A stretch of 64,000 nt of DNA from Thermoplasmata archaeon. GTDB lineage: Archaea; Thermoplasmatota; Thermoplasmata; Lutacidiplasmatales; UBA184. The stretch covers positions 1 to 64,000 of the forward strand of contig DAHUXZ010000009.1 of NCBI GenBank assembly GCA_027315455.1, given 5' to 3'. This document shows positions 1 to 8,206 of the stretch, piece after piece. The notes under the pieces were generated by a model. It made no database searches and was not told the origin of the DNA. It saw only the letters and a program-made list of their open reading frames with translations. Numbering within the stretch: the first letter of the stretch is position 1; each line of letters opens with the position of its first letter. A program made the position numbers and the translations under genes.

Positions 1-1
1 G

Positions 2-442
2 GTCGTGATGGACGCCTGCACGCGAGAGGTGGTCGGGCACGAGCTGCTGCGCTCCTGCGGGGCGGCGGAGGCCCTGTCGGTGGTGGAGCGTGCCGTCCTG
101 GCACGCTTCCCGAAGACCGGGCGAGCACCGGGGCTCACGCTGAAGACGGACGGAGGCGCCCAGTTCGTCGCCCACCGGTTCCAAGAGGGCTGTCGGACGA
201 TCGGGATCTCGCTGATGGCCACGAGGAAACGGAGGCCGGAAGACAACGGCATGATGGAGAGCTGGAACGGGCACTTCAAGCAGGACTACCTGTGGATCCG
301 GGAGCCCATGACGTTCCTGGAGACTCGCCAGATGGTGGACGAGGGTGTGGTCGACTACAACACGCAGCGACCCCACTCGTCGCTGAAGTATCTCACACCA
401 AGCGAGTACGCCGAACGGAAGAAGGAGGAACAGAACGCATGA
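2..442 (+). mobile_element. IS3-family transposase, 3' part (integrase core)
   Basis: This is the C-terminal half of an IS3-type OrfB transposase, a DDE recombinase that cuts and joins element ends. The frame is open at the left window edge, so the gene starts outside. All three catalytic acidic residues are visible: Asp in VMDACTR near the first codons, Asp in KTDGGAQF about 45 residues later, and Glu in DNGMMESWNGHF about 35 residues after that. The C-terminal YNTQRPHSSL block is typical of IS3/rve integrases. The element reads rightward, so its right end should lie just after the stop codon; an inverted-repeat-like end finishing in CAGGTGTACA is seen near 503. Whether the copy is complete cannot be judged here. 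Confidence 0.9.
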
Positions 443-477
443 ACGGAACGACGGACAAGCCAGGGCCGAGCGCCCCT

Positions 478-503
478 CCCCGAACCCCACCCTCAGGTGT
501 ACA
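478..503. repeat. candidate right end (terminal inverted repeat) of the IS3-type element
   Basis: About 60 bases after the transposase stop the sequence ends in CAGGTGTACA. Read on the minus strand it starts TGTACACCTGAGG followed by a G-rich stretch, the TG...CA form expected of IS3-family ends. The left end lies outside the window, so the repeat cannot be matched. The last codons of the neighbouring minus-strand gene fall inside this sequence, suggesting an insertion junction near 503. Confidence 0.4.
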
Positions 504-2475
504 AACGAGAAGGGAGCACGTCAGGCGGTCCGACGCCGATGACATTGAACGACGCCTGCCAGGAGTCCCCCACCTGCAGGACGTTGAGGTTCGGGTCGGC
601 GCTCCAGTTGAAGGTGAGGGTCCGGACCCCGTCGACGGTGGCGGTTCCGCCTCCGTAGGCGCAATTCTCCGGGTACCCCGAGGAGCGCTCGCAAGCCGTC
701 ACGAGGCCGAGCGCGGGAGCCAGCTGGACGTTACCCCAGGGAACGAAGCTGAAAAGGGGCGCCTCGTCGGTCGGGGCGGCAAGGGCGAGTTCGTTGGGAG
801 GCGCCCCGAGGCCGACCGAAGCAAGGGCGGCGATGAGGGAGGGGTTGCTGGTGTTGAAGTACTCCCGCCCGACGTCGCAGCCTTCCCACGTCTGCCCGCA
901 CGGCCCGGTCCACTGGGTGGGCGGAGAATGGTTGCTCCAAGCCAAGGTTCCGTTTGTCCCGTTGCACGAGGCGGGGGGCCAAGGATTGTACCGGTCGTAG
1001 GACTCGTTCCAGAAGTCCCACCACTGCGGTCCGTCCCATGAGCCGCCGGTGGCTTGGGACAAATCACAGCCGGCGGCAAGAGTTCGGTTGCCGGTCTGCC
1101 ACATCTGCTGGTCGGAGATCAGGCCATATCGGGAGCAGGCGCCGGTGTTAAACCAGTTGAAGCAGAGCGAAGTGGCTGACCCAAACTCGGACTGATTGAA
1201 GGCGTACGACCACGGGTCCAGGGCAACGGCTAGCGTATCGATGGTGTCGATGGTGCAGCTCCCGCCCAGGGAGTCGACGCAATCGGGAGCGGAGTAGGCG
1301 AGCTGCGCGATGGAGTCCGAGACGTTCCCGTCCTGCGGAACGACCCACCCCTCGCACCGTGGGCTTACGATACCCGCCCCGAAGTTGTACGACGGCTCGC
1401 AGGAGGGGCTGTAGCAGCTCGGTTCGGTCGGCGACGTGACGTTCTTCGGCACGTGGGGCGAGACCGTCTGGCACAGGTTCGCCTCGTAGTTGGGGTCGCG
1501 TGGGGTCGTCGAACCGACCCAGACGATGACGTGGTGGGCGTCGCTCGTCCACCCGATCCCCGCTCCCATGAGCGTCCCATACAAGGCGGTGATCGAGGAG
1601 GCGTAGAGGAAGTTGTCCGCGAGGGTGGAGTTCGGGAGGATGTACGAGCCGTTCAGCACCCGGGTCTGGAGGGAGTTGTGGACAGCTCCGGCGAAGGCGG
1701 AGGCGTTGACGAAGTTGCCGATGTCGACGTGGTACTCGGAGCCGTCGGCGTCATCCCACTGGTCGTGGGTCGCGAAGAAGTCGACGAGGCCGAAGCTCAT
1801 GCGGGTGAGCGGGTGAGCGGCCTGGAGGCGCTCGGTGTAGACGGAGGCGTTCGCGATGAACGCCTCCACGGTATTGGTCTCGCTACAGAGCCACAAGGGG
1901 TTTTGCGCGGAGCACATGGCCGTGGAAGAGTTGTCGAAGCTAGCGTTGCTCGCGACGTAGTCAAACACTCCGTCGTAAGGGTCGGTCTCGAGAACGAAGA
2001 CGACCTGGACCGCCGGCCATGCAGCGATCCCGGTCGACGGGGCGGTTGCGGTCATCGTCACGCGTCCGAACTCGGTGCCGGCAGGGCAGACACCGCCACC
2101 GGTCACGCAGATGGTCGAGGGAGTCTCCACTAGGGTAAGGTTCGGGGCTAGGGTGCCGCCGGTCGCGCCAGAAGCAAGAGAGATCGGGGGCACGAATTGC
2201 GATCCCAGCAGTCGCGGCGCGGGCTCCCGACCGCCGGACGCAGGAACGAAGGTCGCGGTGAGCAGCAGGCCCGCCGTCACTGAGGTGACAACCAAGACGA
2301 ACACGAGCCGGCTACCAATCCGGTGGCCCCTTCCCGAAGGGCCCAGTGGAGGGCCGCCGTGGCCCGACGGAGCGTTGGTAGCCGGCCCGTCGGAGGGACC
2401 TAGGCGTCTCGGAACGGGGTCCCCTGCTCTTCGCGGGATCGGAGCGATGGCGTGCTCTTGGCGCTCAGGCCACAT
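493..2475 (-). CDS. secreted or membrane-anchored Cys- and Asn-rich surface protein, probably 3'-truncated by the IS
   Basis: A protein of about 660 residues with a hydrophobic segment around residues 55-75 (FVLVVTSVTAGLLLTATFV) after a long basic, proline-rich N-terminus, so it is exported or anchored by its N-terminus. The body is rich in Asn-x-Ser/Thr sites and cysteines. Strands such as VQVVFVLETD, MSFGLVDFFA and HHVIVWVGS resemble a von Willebrand A-like fold, but I cannot assign a family. I chose the ATG at 2475; an ATG at 2505 is also in frame. The final Tyr-Thr-stop codons lie in the presumed IS end, so the natural C-terminus is probably lost. Its lower GC than the rest of the window fits an accessory gene. 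Confidence 0.65.
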   Translation of the reverse strand: MWPERQEHAIAPIPRRAGDPVPRRLGPSDGPATNAPSGHGGPPLGPSGRGHRIGSRLVFVLVVTSVTAGLLLTATFVPASGGREPAPRLLGSQFVPPISLASGATGGTLAPNLTLVETPSTICVTGGGVCPAGTEFGRVTMTATAPSTGIAAWPAVQVVFVLETDPYDGVFDYVASNASFDNSSTAMCSAQNPLWLCSETNTVEAFIANASVYTERLQAAHPLTRMSFGLVDFFATHDQWDDADGSEYHVDIGNFVNASAFAGAVHNSLQTRVLNGSYILPNSTLADNFLYASSITALYGTLMGAGIGWTSDAHHVIVWVGSTTPRDPNYEANLCQTVSPHVPKNVTSPTEPSCYSPSCEPSYNFGAGIVSPRCEGWVVPQDGNVSDSIAQLAYSAPDCVDSLGGSCTIDTIDTLAVALDPWSYAFNQSEFGSATSLCFNWFNTGACSRYGLISDQQMWQTGNRTLAAGCDLSQATGGSWDGPQWWDFWNESYDRYNPWPPASCNGTNGTLAWSNHSPPTQWTGPCGQTWEGCDVGREYFNTSNPSLIAALASVGLGAPPNELALAAPTDEAPLFSFVPWGNVQLAPALGLVTACERSSGYPENCAYGGGTATVDGVRTLTFNWSADPNLNVLQVGDSWQASFNVIGVGPPDVLPSRLYT

Positions 2476-3124
2476 CGACAGTACCGCTAGCGTAGCACGC
2501 CGCATAAATGTCGCCGTTCGCGCCGTCCATCGCGAGCGCCGCCGGCCCGGAGTCGACGGTCACCGTCCCCAACACGACATCCAGCCCCGAGACAATGGTC
2601 GCGGATGCGGACCCGTTGTTGGCGACCGTGAGGTTGCCGGTCGCATCGTCGACGAGCGCTGCCGCAGGGCTGGAACCCACGAAAACGGATCCCACCGACC
2701 CCAAGGCGCTGGCGGCGAAGATGAAGACCGTCCCCGAGCTCGCTGAGGAAGTGACCGCTATCTGATCGATGCTAGGGGAGGGGAACCACGCGACGCTGAG
2801 CGCGGAACTGACGCTCGCTGTATGGGTCACCGTGTTCGTGGAACCCGAGATGACCGAGACGGTTCCCGCACCGCTGTCGGTGACGTAAATGTAGTTGTGC
2901 GTCGGGTCGAACGCGACCGCTTGAACGCACGATGCCCCACCCTGGGTTCCGACGGTGATCGTGGTCGTCACCGAGTTGCTCGCTGTGGAGACCACCGAGA
3001 CCGTGTCAACAGACGGTGACCACAACCGAACTTCGACGGATGACCGACGGCTGACGCCAAACTCCTCATCCTCTTCCGCCCGACACGATGGAGGACCCCG
3101 ACGCCTACGGCGAGCCCGTTCCAT
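2465..3124 (-). pseudogene. YVTN-type beta-propeller remnant
   Basis: From about residue 35 the frame encodes three to four beta-propeller blades with the YVTN-family pattern (NYIYVTDSGAGTVSVISGSTN, then similar units spaced about 42 residues apart). Intact family members start with a signal peptide and carry about seven blades. Here the first blade begins in mid-repeat behind a basic stretch with no signal peptide, and the last blade stops in mid-strand at GTVDVA. Both ends therefore look cut off. The upstream part also overlaps a zinc-ribbon ORF on the other strand. I read it as a decayed fragment of a surface protein; a short expressed protein starting at an internal GTG or TTG is possible. 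Confidence 0.6.
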
Positions 3125-3281
3125 GGGCGGAGACGCGAACGGCTCAACCGAGGTCCATTGCCTTCGATGTGACTACCGGTGGACGCCTCCCGGAAGGACC
3201 CCGAAGGTGTGCCCACGGTGTGAGTCCTACCGGTGGAGCGAGGAGATGCCGGCCCGTAATCGGCCCCGAGAACCGACATGA
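3123..3281 (+). CDS. small zinc-ribbon protein (52 aa)
   Basis: A 52-residue ORF with two CxxC knuckles (CLRCDYRW, then CPRCESYRW 16 residues later), the pattern of small archaeal C4 zinc ribbons. The C-R-C...W-P-R...K-V-C-P-R-C-x-S-x-x-W arrangement is common in uncharacterised archaeal proteins predicted to bind nucleic acid or act as partners of larger factors. Start ATG at 3123. It lies antisense to the first codons of the propeller remnant, which argues that at least one of the two is not translated there. No function can be stated. Confidence 0.55.
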   Translation: MGGDANGSTEVHCLRCDYRWTPPGRTPKVCPRCESYRWSEEMPARNRPREPT

Positions 3282-3491
3282 GCCGAAGCGGAACGGGGGC
3301 TCCAAGTTGGAGTTCGGCGTCCAAAAGGACCCCGGGGGTCGAGAGCGTCTGCTAATGACACTTTTCGAAAGAAATCAACACCATGCCTCTCGGACCGGCG
3401 GCGTTCCGAGAGACGCGTTGTCCCCTCAGTGGCAGACAGCACACCTCGCCGAAACTGAGCAGTTGATTCCTTTCCACCTGGGTCATTAGGA
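3282..3491. other. stretch without recognisable gene
   Basis: This interval of about 210 bases is less GC-rich than the rest of the window. I see no convincing coding frame, tRNA, promoter or terminal repeat. It belongs to the accessory left end and may be debris from past insertions. Confidence 0.4.
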
Positions 3492-3866
3492 TTGACACGG
3501 GGCGAACCGAGCCCGACGGAGTGCGGGCTCGATGGGACCCCGCTCGTGGAAGGTCTCCGTCCGTGGCCCGAGGAGGGCGCCGGGCTCCACCCGGCCCGCA
3601 AGTGCCCCAAGTGCGGGCTCATCTACCGAACCCGGGACGTGGCGAGGTGGCTCCTCGAGGACGTGGACCGCGGGAAGGGGAAGTGGGGCACCCCGGTCGG
3701 AGGACAAGGCCTTCTACCCCTACCCCCTCACCCACCCCTCGATCGGGAGAAACGGGGTTGGGCCTTGGGGAAAAGACTTGAACCAAGGTGGGACTCCATG
3801 CCCCGCTATCTCGTTCCTTGTGCTGCTCCCTCCGCCGGGGGACCCCATGGACCTGACCGTCGGTAG
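3492..3866 (+). CDS. doubtful small ORF with a CxxC motif
   Basis: A TTG-started frame of 124 codons. Its first 70 residues look protein-like: a cysteine at position 11, a CPKCGLIYRT knuckle near residue 38 and a charged helix RDVARWLLEDVDRGKGKW, so a small zinc-binding protein is possible. The second half is proline-, arginine- and glycine-rich and looks like out-of-frame GC-rich sequence. No homologue comes to mind and no good promoter or ribosome site precedes it. Alternatively the whole 3.49-3.88 kb stretch is non-coding. Confidence 0.25.
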   Translation: MTRGEPSPTECGLDGTPLVEGLRPWPEEGAGLHPARKCPKCGLIYRTRDVARWLLEDVDRGKGKWGTPVGGQGLLPLPPHPPLDREKRGWALGKRLEPRWDSMPRYLVPCAAPSAGGPHGPDRR

Positions 3867-3878
3867 GCGGGGAGCACC

Positions 3879-4289
3879 GTGACGGGCGGGGCCGGCCGCA
3901 AGGCCCGCGGACCGGTGCCGCGCGAGCTCTCCTGCATGATCTCGCTCGACGGGCGGGACTACTGCATCGACCCGGTCGGGGGCCTCGCCGAGGCGCTGGG
4001 CAAGAAATGGACCCTGCCGCTGATCGGGGTCCTCGGCAACCGCGAGGTGAACCGGTTCGGGGACCTCCTCCGTTCCCTCGAGGGGATCGGCTCGAAGGCG
4101 CTCGCGGACCGGTTGAAGGACCTCCAGACGCTCGGCCTGGTCAGTCGCCACGTCTTCGCCGAGGTGCCCTCCCGGGTCGAGTACCGGCTCACCTCCCGAG
4201 GGGCGTCGTTCCGTCGTGCGCTGGTGCCCCTCCTCTCCTGGGCCGCGACCGACGCGACGCTGGCCCCGTCGAGCGCGTCCCGGCGGTAA
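3879..4289 (+). CDS. HxlR-family winged-helix transcriptional regulator
   Basis: A 136-residue DNA-binding protein. After a short basic N-terminus it carries the HxlR-type winged helix: a Cys near residue 20 and an Asp-Pro-Val segment precede LGKKWTLPLIGVL, then FGDLLRSLEGIGSKALADRLKDLQTLGLVSR as recognition region and a wing with VEYRLTSRG. Family members usually act as dimers that sense redox or aldehyde stress through a conserved Cys, or respond to ligands. Start GTG at 3879. It is convergent with the next gene (3-bp gap), so its target is not obvious from context. Confidence 0.9.
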   Translation: MTGGAGRKARGPVPRELSCMISLDGRDYCIDPVGGLAEALGKKWTLPLIGVLGNREVNRFGDLLRSLEGIGSKALADRLKDLQTLGLVSRHVFAEVPSRVEYRLTSRGASFRRALVPLLSWAATDATLAPSSASRR

Positions 4290-4292
4290 GGC

Positions 4293-4850
4293 TCAGCCCT
4301 TCGTGCGCGGGGTCCGCTTGCGCGGCGTCCGGGGGCGCGGGGCGGGCGTCGGTTCGGGCTTCGGCTCGTCGACCGTCGCCGCGGCGGCCGGCGACGGGTT
4401 CGCCGGTCCATCGCTCGTCTCCTCGGTCGCGGTCGCCGCCGTCGGCTCGGGGTCCTCGGGCTCCGGCTCCGGCGGTGCGGGGGCGGGAGCCGGCACCGTC
4501 GGAAGGGAGTCCGGTTCGCCTGGGGGGGGCGCGACGACGGGAACGGTGGGGGCCGTCGGCGCGGTCGGTGGCGGCGCTGGGGCGAGGGGGGGAGCCGGCG
4601 CCTCGTTCTTCGCCGAGGCCTTCCCGGCGATGGGGATGAACTCGCCGGGTCGCCACGTGTGCGGTTGGTGGAGGACCGTGATATCCCGGAGGAACAGGTC
4701 GGCGTGGCCGCACGACCGGCAGATCCGCGTACCGAGCGGGATCTCCCCCCGCGAGCGCAGCGAGAGGCCGCCGCTCCCCGTCAGGCCGGTCTTGAGGTCA
4801 TTGGCCCAGACGAAGTCGGAACTTCCGCAGTTGCTGCACACCGGTGCCAC
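4293..4850 (-). CDS. zinc-ribbon protein with long Pro/Ala-rich tail
   Basis: The first 50 residues form a C4 zinc ribbon (VCSNCGSSDF, then RICRSCGHADLF about 35 residues on), followed by a short folded segment. Residues 75-185 are a low-complexity Pro/Ala/Glu tail ending in basic repeats (RPRTPRKRTPRTKG). The ribbon resembles small archaeal nucleic-acid-binding proteins; the tail is probably disordered and its basic end could contact RNA or DNA. The start is GTG at 4850; a TATA-like box at 4889-4896 fits a transcript starting about 16 nt upstream. The function is not known. Confidence 0.7.
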   Translation of the reverse strand: MAPVCSNCGSSDFVWANDLKTGLTGSGGLSLRSRGEIPLGTRICRSCGHADLFLRDITVLHQPHTWRPGEFIPIAGKASAKNEAPAPPLAPAPPPTAPTAPTVPVVAPPPGEPDSLPTVPAPAPAPPEPEPEDPEPTAATATEETSDGPANPSPAAAATVDEPKPEPTPAPRPRTPRKRTPRTKG

Positions 4851-4888
4851 AGTGCTTCCTCGCGATGGCCAGTAGGCCCTTAGGGTCC

Positions 4889-4896
4889 ATTATAGT
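4889..4896 (-). promoter_or_regulatory. TATA-like box for the zinc-ribbon gene
   Basis: On the minus strand the sequence reads AACTATAATGG. It is centred about 42 nt before the GTG at 4850, giving a predicted leader of roughly 16 nt. Confidence 0.5.
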
Positions 4897-5000
4897 TTGT
4901 TCGAGGACCCGTGCGATCGGCCCCGGTTCGGCCCCGGCCCGATCGCGCCCTCGACGAAACGGCCATGTAGCGGTGGGCGCCTTGGGACCCGGGAACGAAG

Positions 5001-5459
5001 ATGTTCGAGCGGATCGTGGTCGCGGTGGACGGCTCGCCGTATGCCGAGCAGGCCCTCACGCATGCCCTCGACCTCGCGCGGAAGTACGCGAGCGAGCTCA
5101 CGGTGCTCTCGGTCGCCCCCCTCGTCCCGATCTACGTGGCGACGGCGGAGCCGTACGTCCCGACGGAACTGATCGAGAGCGAGGGCAAGTACTACCGCGG
5201 GGTCACCGATGCGGCCGTCGCCCGGGCCCAGAAGGAAGGGCTCTCCCGAGTCAGCGGCGTCTGCCTCGAGGGCGTCATCGTCGACGAGATCCTCGGGTTC
5301 ATCGAGCGGCACCCCACGGACCTTCTCGTCATGGGCTCGCGGGGACTCTCGACGGCGAAGCGGCTGTTCCTCGGCAGCGTCTCCGAAGCGGTCCTGCACC
5401 ACGTCGGGTGCCCGGTATTGATCGTCCGGGGCCTCCCGGCGTCTACGCCGAAGAGCTGA
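5001..5459 (+). CDS. universal stress protein, UspA family
   Basis: A 152-residue single-domain USP with the Rossmann-like alpha/beta fold: N-terminal strand IVVAVDGSPYAEQAL, and the ATP-binding signature G-x2-G-x9-G-S near residues 113-128 (MGSRGLSTAKRLFLGSVSEAV), followed by CPVLIV. Members dimerise, bind ATP and help cells survive stress; the specific role here is unknown. Its 3' end overlaps the end of the convergent L10e gene by 17 bases, so the two mRNAs are complementary at their 3' ends. Confidence 0.93.
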   Translation: MFERIVVAVDGSPYAEQALTHALDLARKYASELTVLSVAPLVPIYVATAEPYVPTELIESEGKYYRGVTDAAVARAQKEGLSRVSGVCLEGVIVDEILGFIERHPTDLLVMGSRGLSTAKRLFLGSVSEAVLHHVGCPVLIVRGLPASTPKS

Positions 5460-5946
5460 TCAGGAGCCGGGTGGGCATCGGCAGCTTGTGGGCCGCCTTG
5501 CGGAGGGCCTCCTTGGCCGTCTCCGCATGGTCCGGCGTCGTGTAGATCGTCAAGAGCTCGCTCCCGATCTGGGCCCGGACCGCGTGCGAGACGGGCTTGC
5601 CGAACGCGCGGCGCATCCCGTCGGAGATACGGTCGGCGCCGGCCCCCGTCGCCATCTTGTGCTCGCGCAGGATCTGGTGGGGGTAGCGGCGGACCTTGAG
5701 CCGGAAGGCGTTGGGCGCGCCCTTCTCGAGCACGCGCACCGCGCTGACCCGGGCCGCCTCGAGCGCGATGTCGCGGACCTGGGCCGCCTCCTCGGCGCCC
5801 AGCGTGAACCGGAGCGGGAAGCTCTCCTTGAGGTTGCCGGTGTCGAACTGCGTGATGCGGCACGCCGGAATGCCGCCCATGTACTCCTGCCGGGTGTAGA
5901 CCTGCCCCTCGATCTTGCGGTACATCCGGGCGGGCTTACGGGTCAT
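5443..5946 (-). CDS. rpl10e: 50S ribosomal protein L10e (uL16 family)
   Basis: A 167-residue uL16/L10e protein, a component of the large ribosomal subunit near the peptidyl-transferase centre and tRNA binding site. The N-terminal RKPARMYRKIEGQVYTRQEY and the middle KMATGAGADRISDGMRRAFGKPV are diagnostic of the archaeal and eukaryotic family, and the length is usual. Its ATG overlaps the stop of pantoate kinase by 4 nt (ATGA), so the two genes are translationally coupled on the minus strand. Confidence 0.96.
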   Translation of the reverse strand: MTRKPARMYRKIEGQVYTRQEYMGGIPACRITQFDTGNLKESFPLRFTLGAEEAAQVRDIALEAARVSAVRVLEKGAPNAFRLKVRRYPHQILREHKMATGAGADRISDGMRRAFGKPVSHAVRAQIGSELLTIYTTPDHAETAKEALRKAAHKLPMPTRLLISSSA

Positions 5947-6902
5947 GGGGAGCGGCCGAGCCGGGTTCGAGGTAAAAGCCTTTCCCTTGCGGTCTCCGCG
6001 ACGACCCGAGCGCCCATCGGCGACGCCCCGAGCTCCACGGTCCGAACGCCGGCACGCGAGAGCCGGCGGAGGACGGCCCGGCGGGAGGCCGGCCCACGGG
6101 GAACCGCGAAGAAGCTGTGGCCGAACATCGCCTGAGCGGCCCGGGCGCCGTCGGACCGGAGCCCGCGGATCAGGCGGGCCAACGGGGCCGGGGCGAATCC
6201 CATCTCGTCGGTGAACCGCTCCGCCTCGGCGAGGAACGCCGCCGGGGTCGGCCGCGCCCCGAGACGGTCGAGGGCCCCCGCGCTCGCCGCGCGGACGCGG
6301 TCGAGGAAGACGGCGTCGGTCAGGAGGCGGGGCGACGGGATCGGTGGTCCCGTCACCCCGAGGAGGACCGGACGGGGGAACGGAAGGTGACGAATGCGGC
6401 CCCGGGGCGGGATCCCGGGCCGCTCGCGGACCTCGAGCCCGCCGCCGAGGATGGCGGCGACGCCGCCGAGGCCCCCGCCCCCAAAGAGGTCGGCAAGGTG
6501 GGCGACCTCGATCGCCCGGGCGCGCGGGAGGTCCAGAAGGCGCGCGACGGCGAGCGCCGTGGCGAGCGCCCCCGCGGCGCTCGTCCCGAACCCCTGGCCG
6601 ATCGGCACGTCGTGCAGGAGGTGGACGGTGAGCGCGAACGGCCGATCCCCGAGCAGACGGACCGCGGTCTCCTCGGAGATCGGCATCGGTCCCCGGGGGA
6701 CAGCGCGGACAACGACGGCGGGCCGGCGGGCCGGTGCGAGCGCGACGCGGGCGCGGACCCCCGCATCGAGGACGACCCCGGCGCCTATCGAGCCCCGGCC
6801 GCGCGGGTCGCGGCTGACGGCGGCGGGGGAGAAGACACCCGTCACGTGCGCCGGGGCGAACGCCTCCACGACGGCGCGCGAGAAGGCGCCCACCGCCGGC
6901 AT
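5943..6902 (-). CDS. pantoate kinase (archaeal GHMP kinase)
   Basis: Archaeal pantoate kinase phosphorylates pantoate for coenzyme A synthesis, together with phosphopantothenate synthetase, in place of the bacterial PanC/PanK route. The 319-residue frame shows the GHMP pattern: N-terminal AFAPAHVTGVFSP, the phosphate loop VPIGQGFGTSAAGALATALA near residues 100-120, and a C-terminal glycine-rich ELGASPMGARV. I start at ATG 6902 because upstream codons run into the divergent PAN promoter and homology begins at MPAVGAFSRAVVEAF. It is followed, with a 4-nt overlap, by L10e. Confidence 0.9.
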   Translation of the reverse strand: MPAVGAFSRAVVEAFAPAHVTGVFSPAAVSRDPRGRGSIGAGVVLDAGVRARVALAPARRPAVVVRAVPRGPMPISEETAVRLLGDRPFALTVHLLHDVPIGQGFGTSAAGALATALAVARLLDLPRARAIEVAHLADLFGGGGLGGVAAILGGGLEVRERPGIPPRGRIRHLPFPRPVLLGVTGPPIPSPRLLTDAVFLDRVRAASAGALDRLGARPTPAAFLAEAERFTDEMGFAPAPLARLIRGLRSDGARAAQAMFGHSFFAVPRGPASRRAVLRRLSRAGVRTVELGASPMGARVVAETARERLLPRTRLGRSP

Positions 6903-6924
6903 CAGGTCGGCCGAACCGCGACTT

Positions 6925-6932
6925 CTTATAAG
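6925..6932 (+). promoter_or_regulatory. TATA box of the PAN gene
   Basis: CTTATAAG lies in the divergent region between pantoate kinase and PAN, about 65 nt before the PAN start. It predicts a leader of about 40 nt that contains a purine-rich GGGAG ribosome site ahead of the ATG at 6994. Confidence 0.6.
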
Positions 6933-6993
6933 GTGGGGCGCCTTACAACGCCGTGGACTCGCCCGGTTCACCTCCGAAAGGGAGCTTGTTCTC

Positions 6994-8199
6994 ATGAGCG
7001 AACCGGAAGCGCCACCGGCCGGCCGAGACGCGTTCGAGCGGGTGAACTTCCTCGAGCTCAGGAACAACCAGCTCGCCGAGTCGATCAAGCGGGTCGAGAG
7101 CGAGCGCCACTACATGGAGGCCGAGATCCTCCGCCTTCAGCGCGAGGTCAAGCGGCTCAAGACCGAGCTCGACCGCCTGCGCTATCCCCCCCTCATCGTC
7201 GGAAGCGTCCGGGACGTCCTCACCGACGGCCGGGTCGTCGTGAAGTCCTCGACGGGGCCGGACTTCGTCGTGAACGCCGCCGAGACCGTCGAGCACGACA
7301 AGATCACCGTCGGCTCGCGCGTCGCGCTCAACAAGCAGACCCTCGCCGTGATGGGCGTCCTGCCCGCGTCGCTCGACCCGCTCGTCGCCGCGAGCGAGAT
7401 CGTCGACAAGCCGAACGTCACCTACGCGGAGATCGGCGGGCTGACCGAGCAGATCCGCGAGATCCGCGAGGCCGTCGAGTACCCCCTCCTGCGCTCGGAG
7501 CTCTACCGCAAGGTCGGCGTCGAACCGCCGAAGGGCGTCCTCCTCATCGGGTCGCCGGGGACCGGCAAGACGATGGTCGCGAAGGCCGTCGCGCACCACA
7601 CCCACGCGACCTTCGTCCGCCTCGTCGGCAGCGAGCTCGTCCAGAAGTACATCGGTGAGGGCGCGCGGCTCGTCCGCGAGCTGTTCCAGCTCGCCCGCGA
7701 GAAGGCGCCGACGATCATCTTCATCGACGAGGTCGACTCGATCGGGGCAAAGCGCCTCGAGGTGGCGACCAGCGGGGACCGCGAGGTCCAGCGCACCCTG
7801 ATGCAGCTCCTCGCCGAGATGGACGGGTTCGAGCCGCTCTCGAACGTCAAGATCATCGCGGCGACCAACCGGCCGGACATCCTGGACGACGCGCTCCTGC
7901 GTCCCGGGCGCTTCGACCGGATCATCGAGGTCCCGGTCCCGACCTTCACGGGTCGGGCGGAGATCTTCAAGATCCACTCGAAGGGCATGGCGCTCAAGGA
8001 GGCGATCGACTTCGAGGCGCTCGCGGGCCGTTGCGAGGGCGCGACCGGCGCCGACATCAAGGCGATCTGCACCGAGGCCGGGATGTGGGCGATCCGCGAG
8101 GAGCGCGATCAGGTGACCAGCGCGGACTTCGACCGGGCGATCGAAAAGGTCGTCGGGGAGGAGGAGCTGCGCAAGGAATCGGTCACGATGTTCGCCTAG
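6994..8199 (+). CDS. pan: proteasome-activating nucleotidase PAN
   Basis: Hexameric AAA+ ATPase that unfolds substrates and feeds them into the 20S proteasome. The 401-residue protein has the expected order: N-terminal coiled coil (about residues 20-63), OB domain (66-130), then the AAA module with Walker A GSPGTGKT near 186, Walker B IIFIDEVDSIG near 243 and arginine-finger region RPGRFDR near 305. I chose ATG 6994 because it follows a ribosome site and starts the coiled coil at its usual place. The C-terminus ends Met-Phe-Ala rather than the usual hydrophobic-Tyr-x, so docking to the proteasome may be weaker. The proteasome beta subunit is at 48976-49644. Confidence 0.95.
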   Translation: MSEPEAPPAGRDAFERVNFLELRNNQLAESIKRVESERHYMEAEILRLQREVKRLKTELDRLRYPPLIVGSVRDVLTDGRVVVKSSTGPDFVVNAAETVEHDKITVGSRVALNKQTLAVMGVLPASLDPLVAASEIVDKPNVTYAEIGGLTEQIREIREAVEYPLLRSELYRKVGVEPPKGVLLIGSPGTGKTMVAKAVAHHTHATFVRLVGSELVQKYIGEGARLVRELFQLAREKAPTIIFIDEVDSIGAKRLEVATSGDREVQRTLMQLLAEMDGFEPLSNVKIIAATNRPDILDDALLRPGRFDRIIEVPVPTFTGRAEIFKIHSKGMALKEAIDFEALAGRCEGATGADIKAICTEAGMWAIREERDQVTSADFDRAIEKVVGEEELRKESVTMFA

Positions 8200-8206
8200 G
8201 GCCGCC

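Noticed and set aside
6903-7088. A 62-residue N-terminal extension of pantoate kinase
   Set aside because: It would overlap the PAN promoter and first codons, has no family match, and a good ATG lies at 6902.
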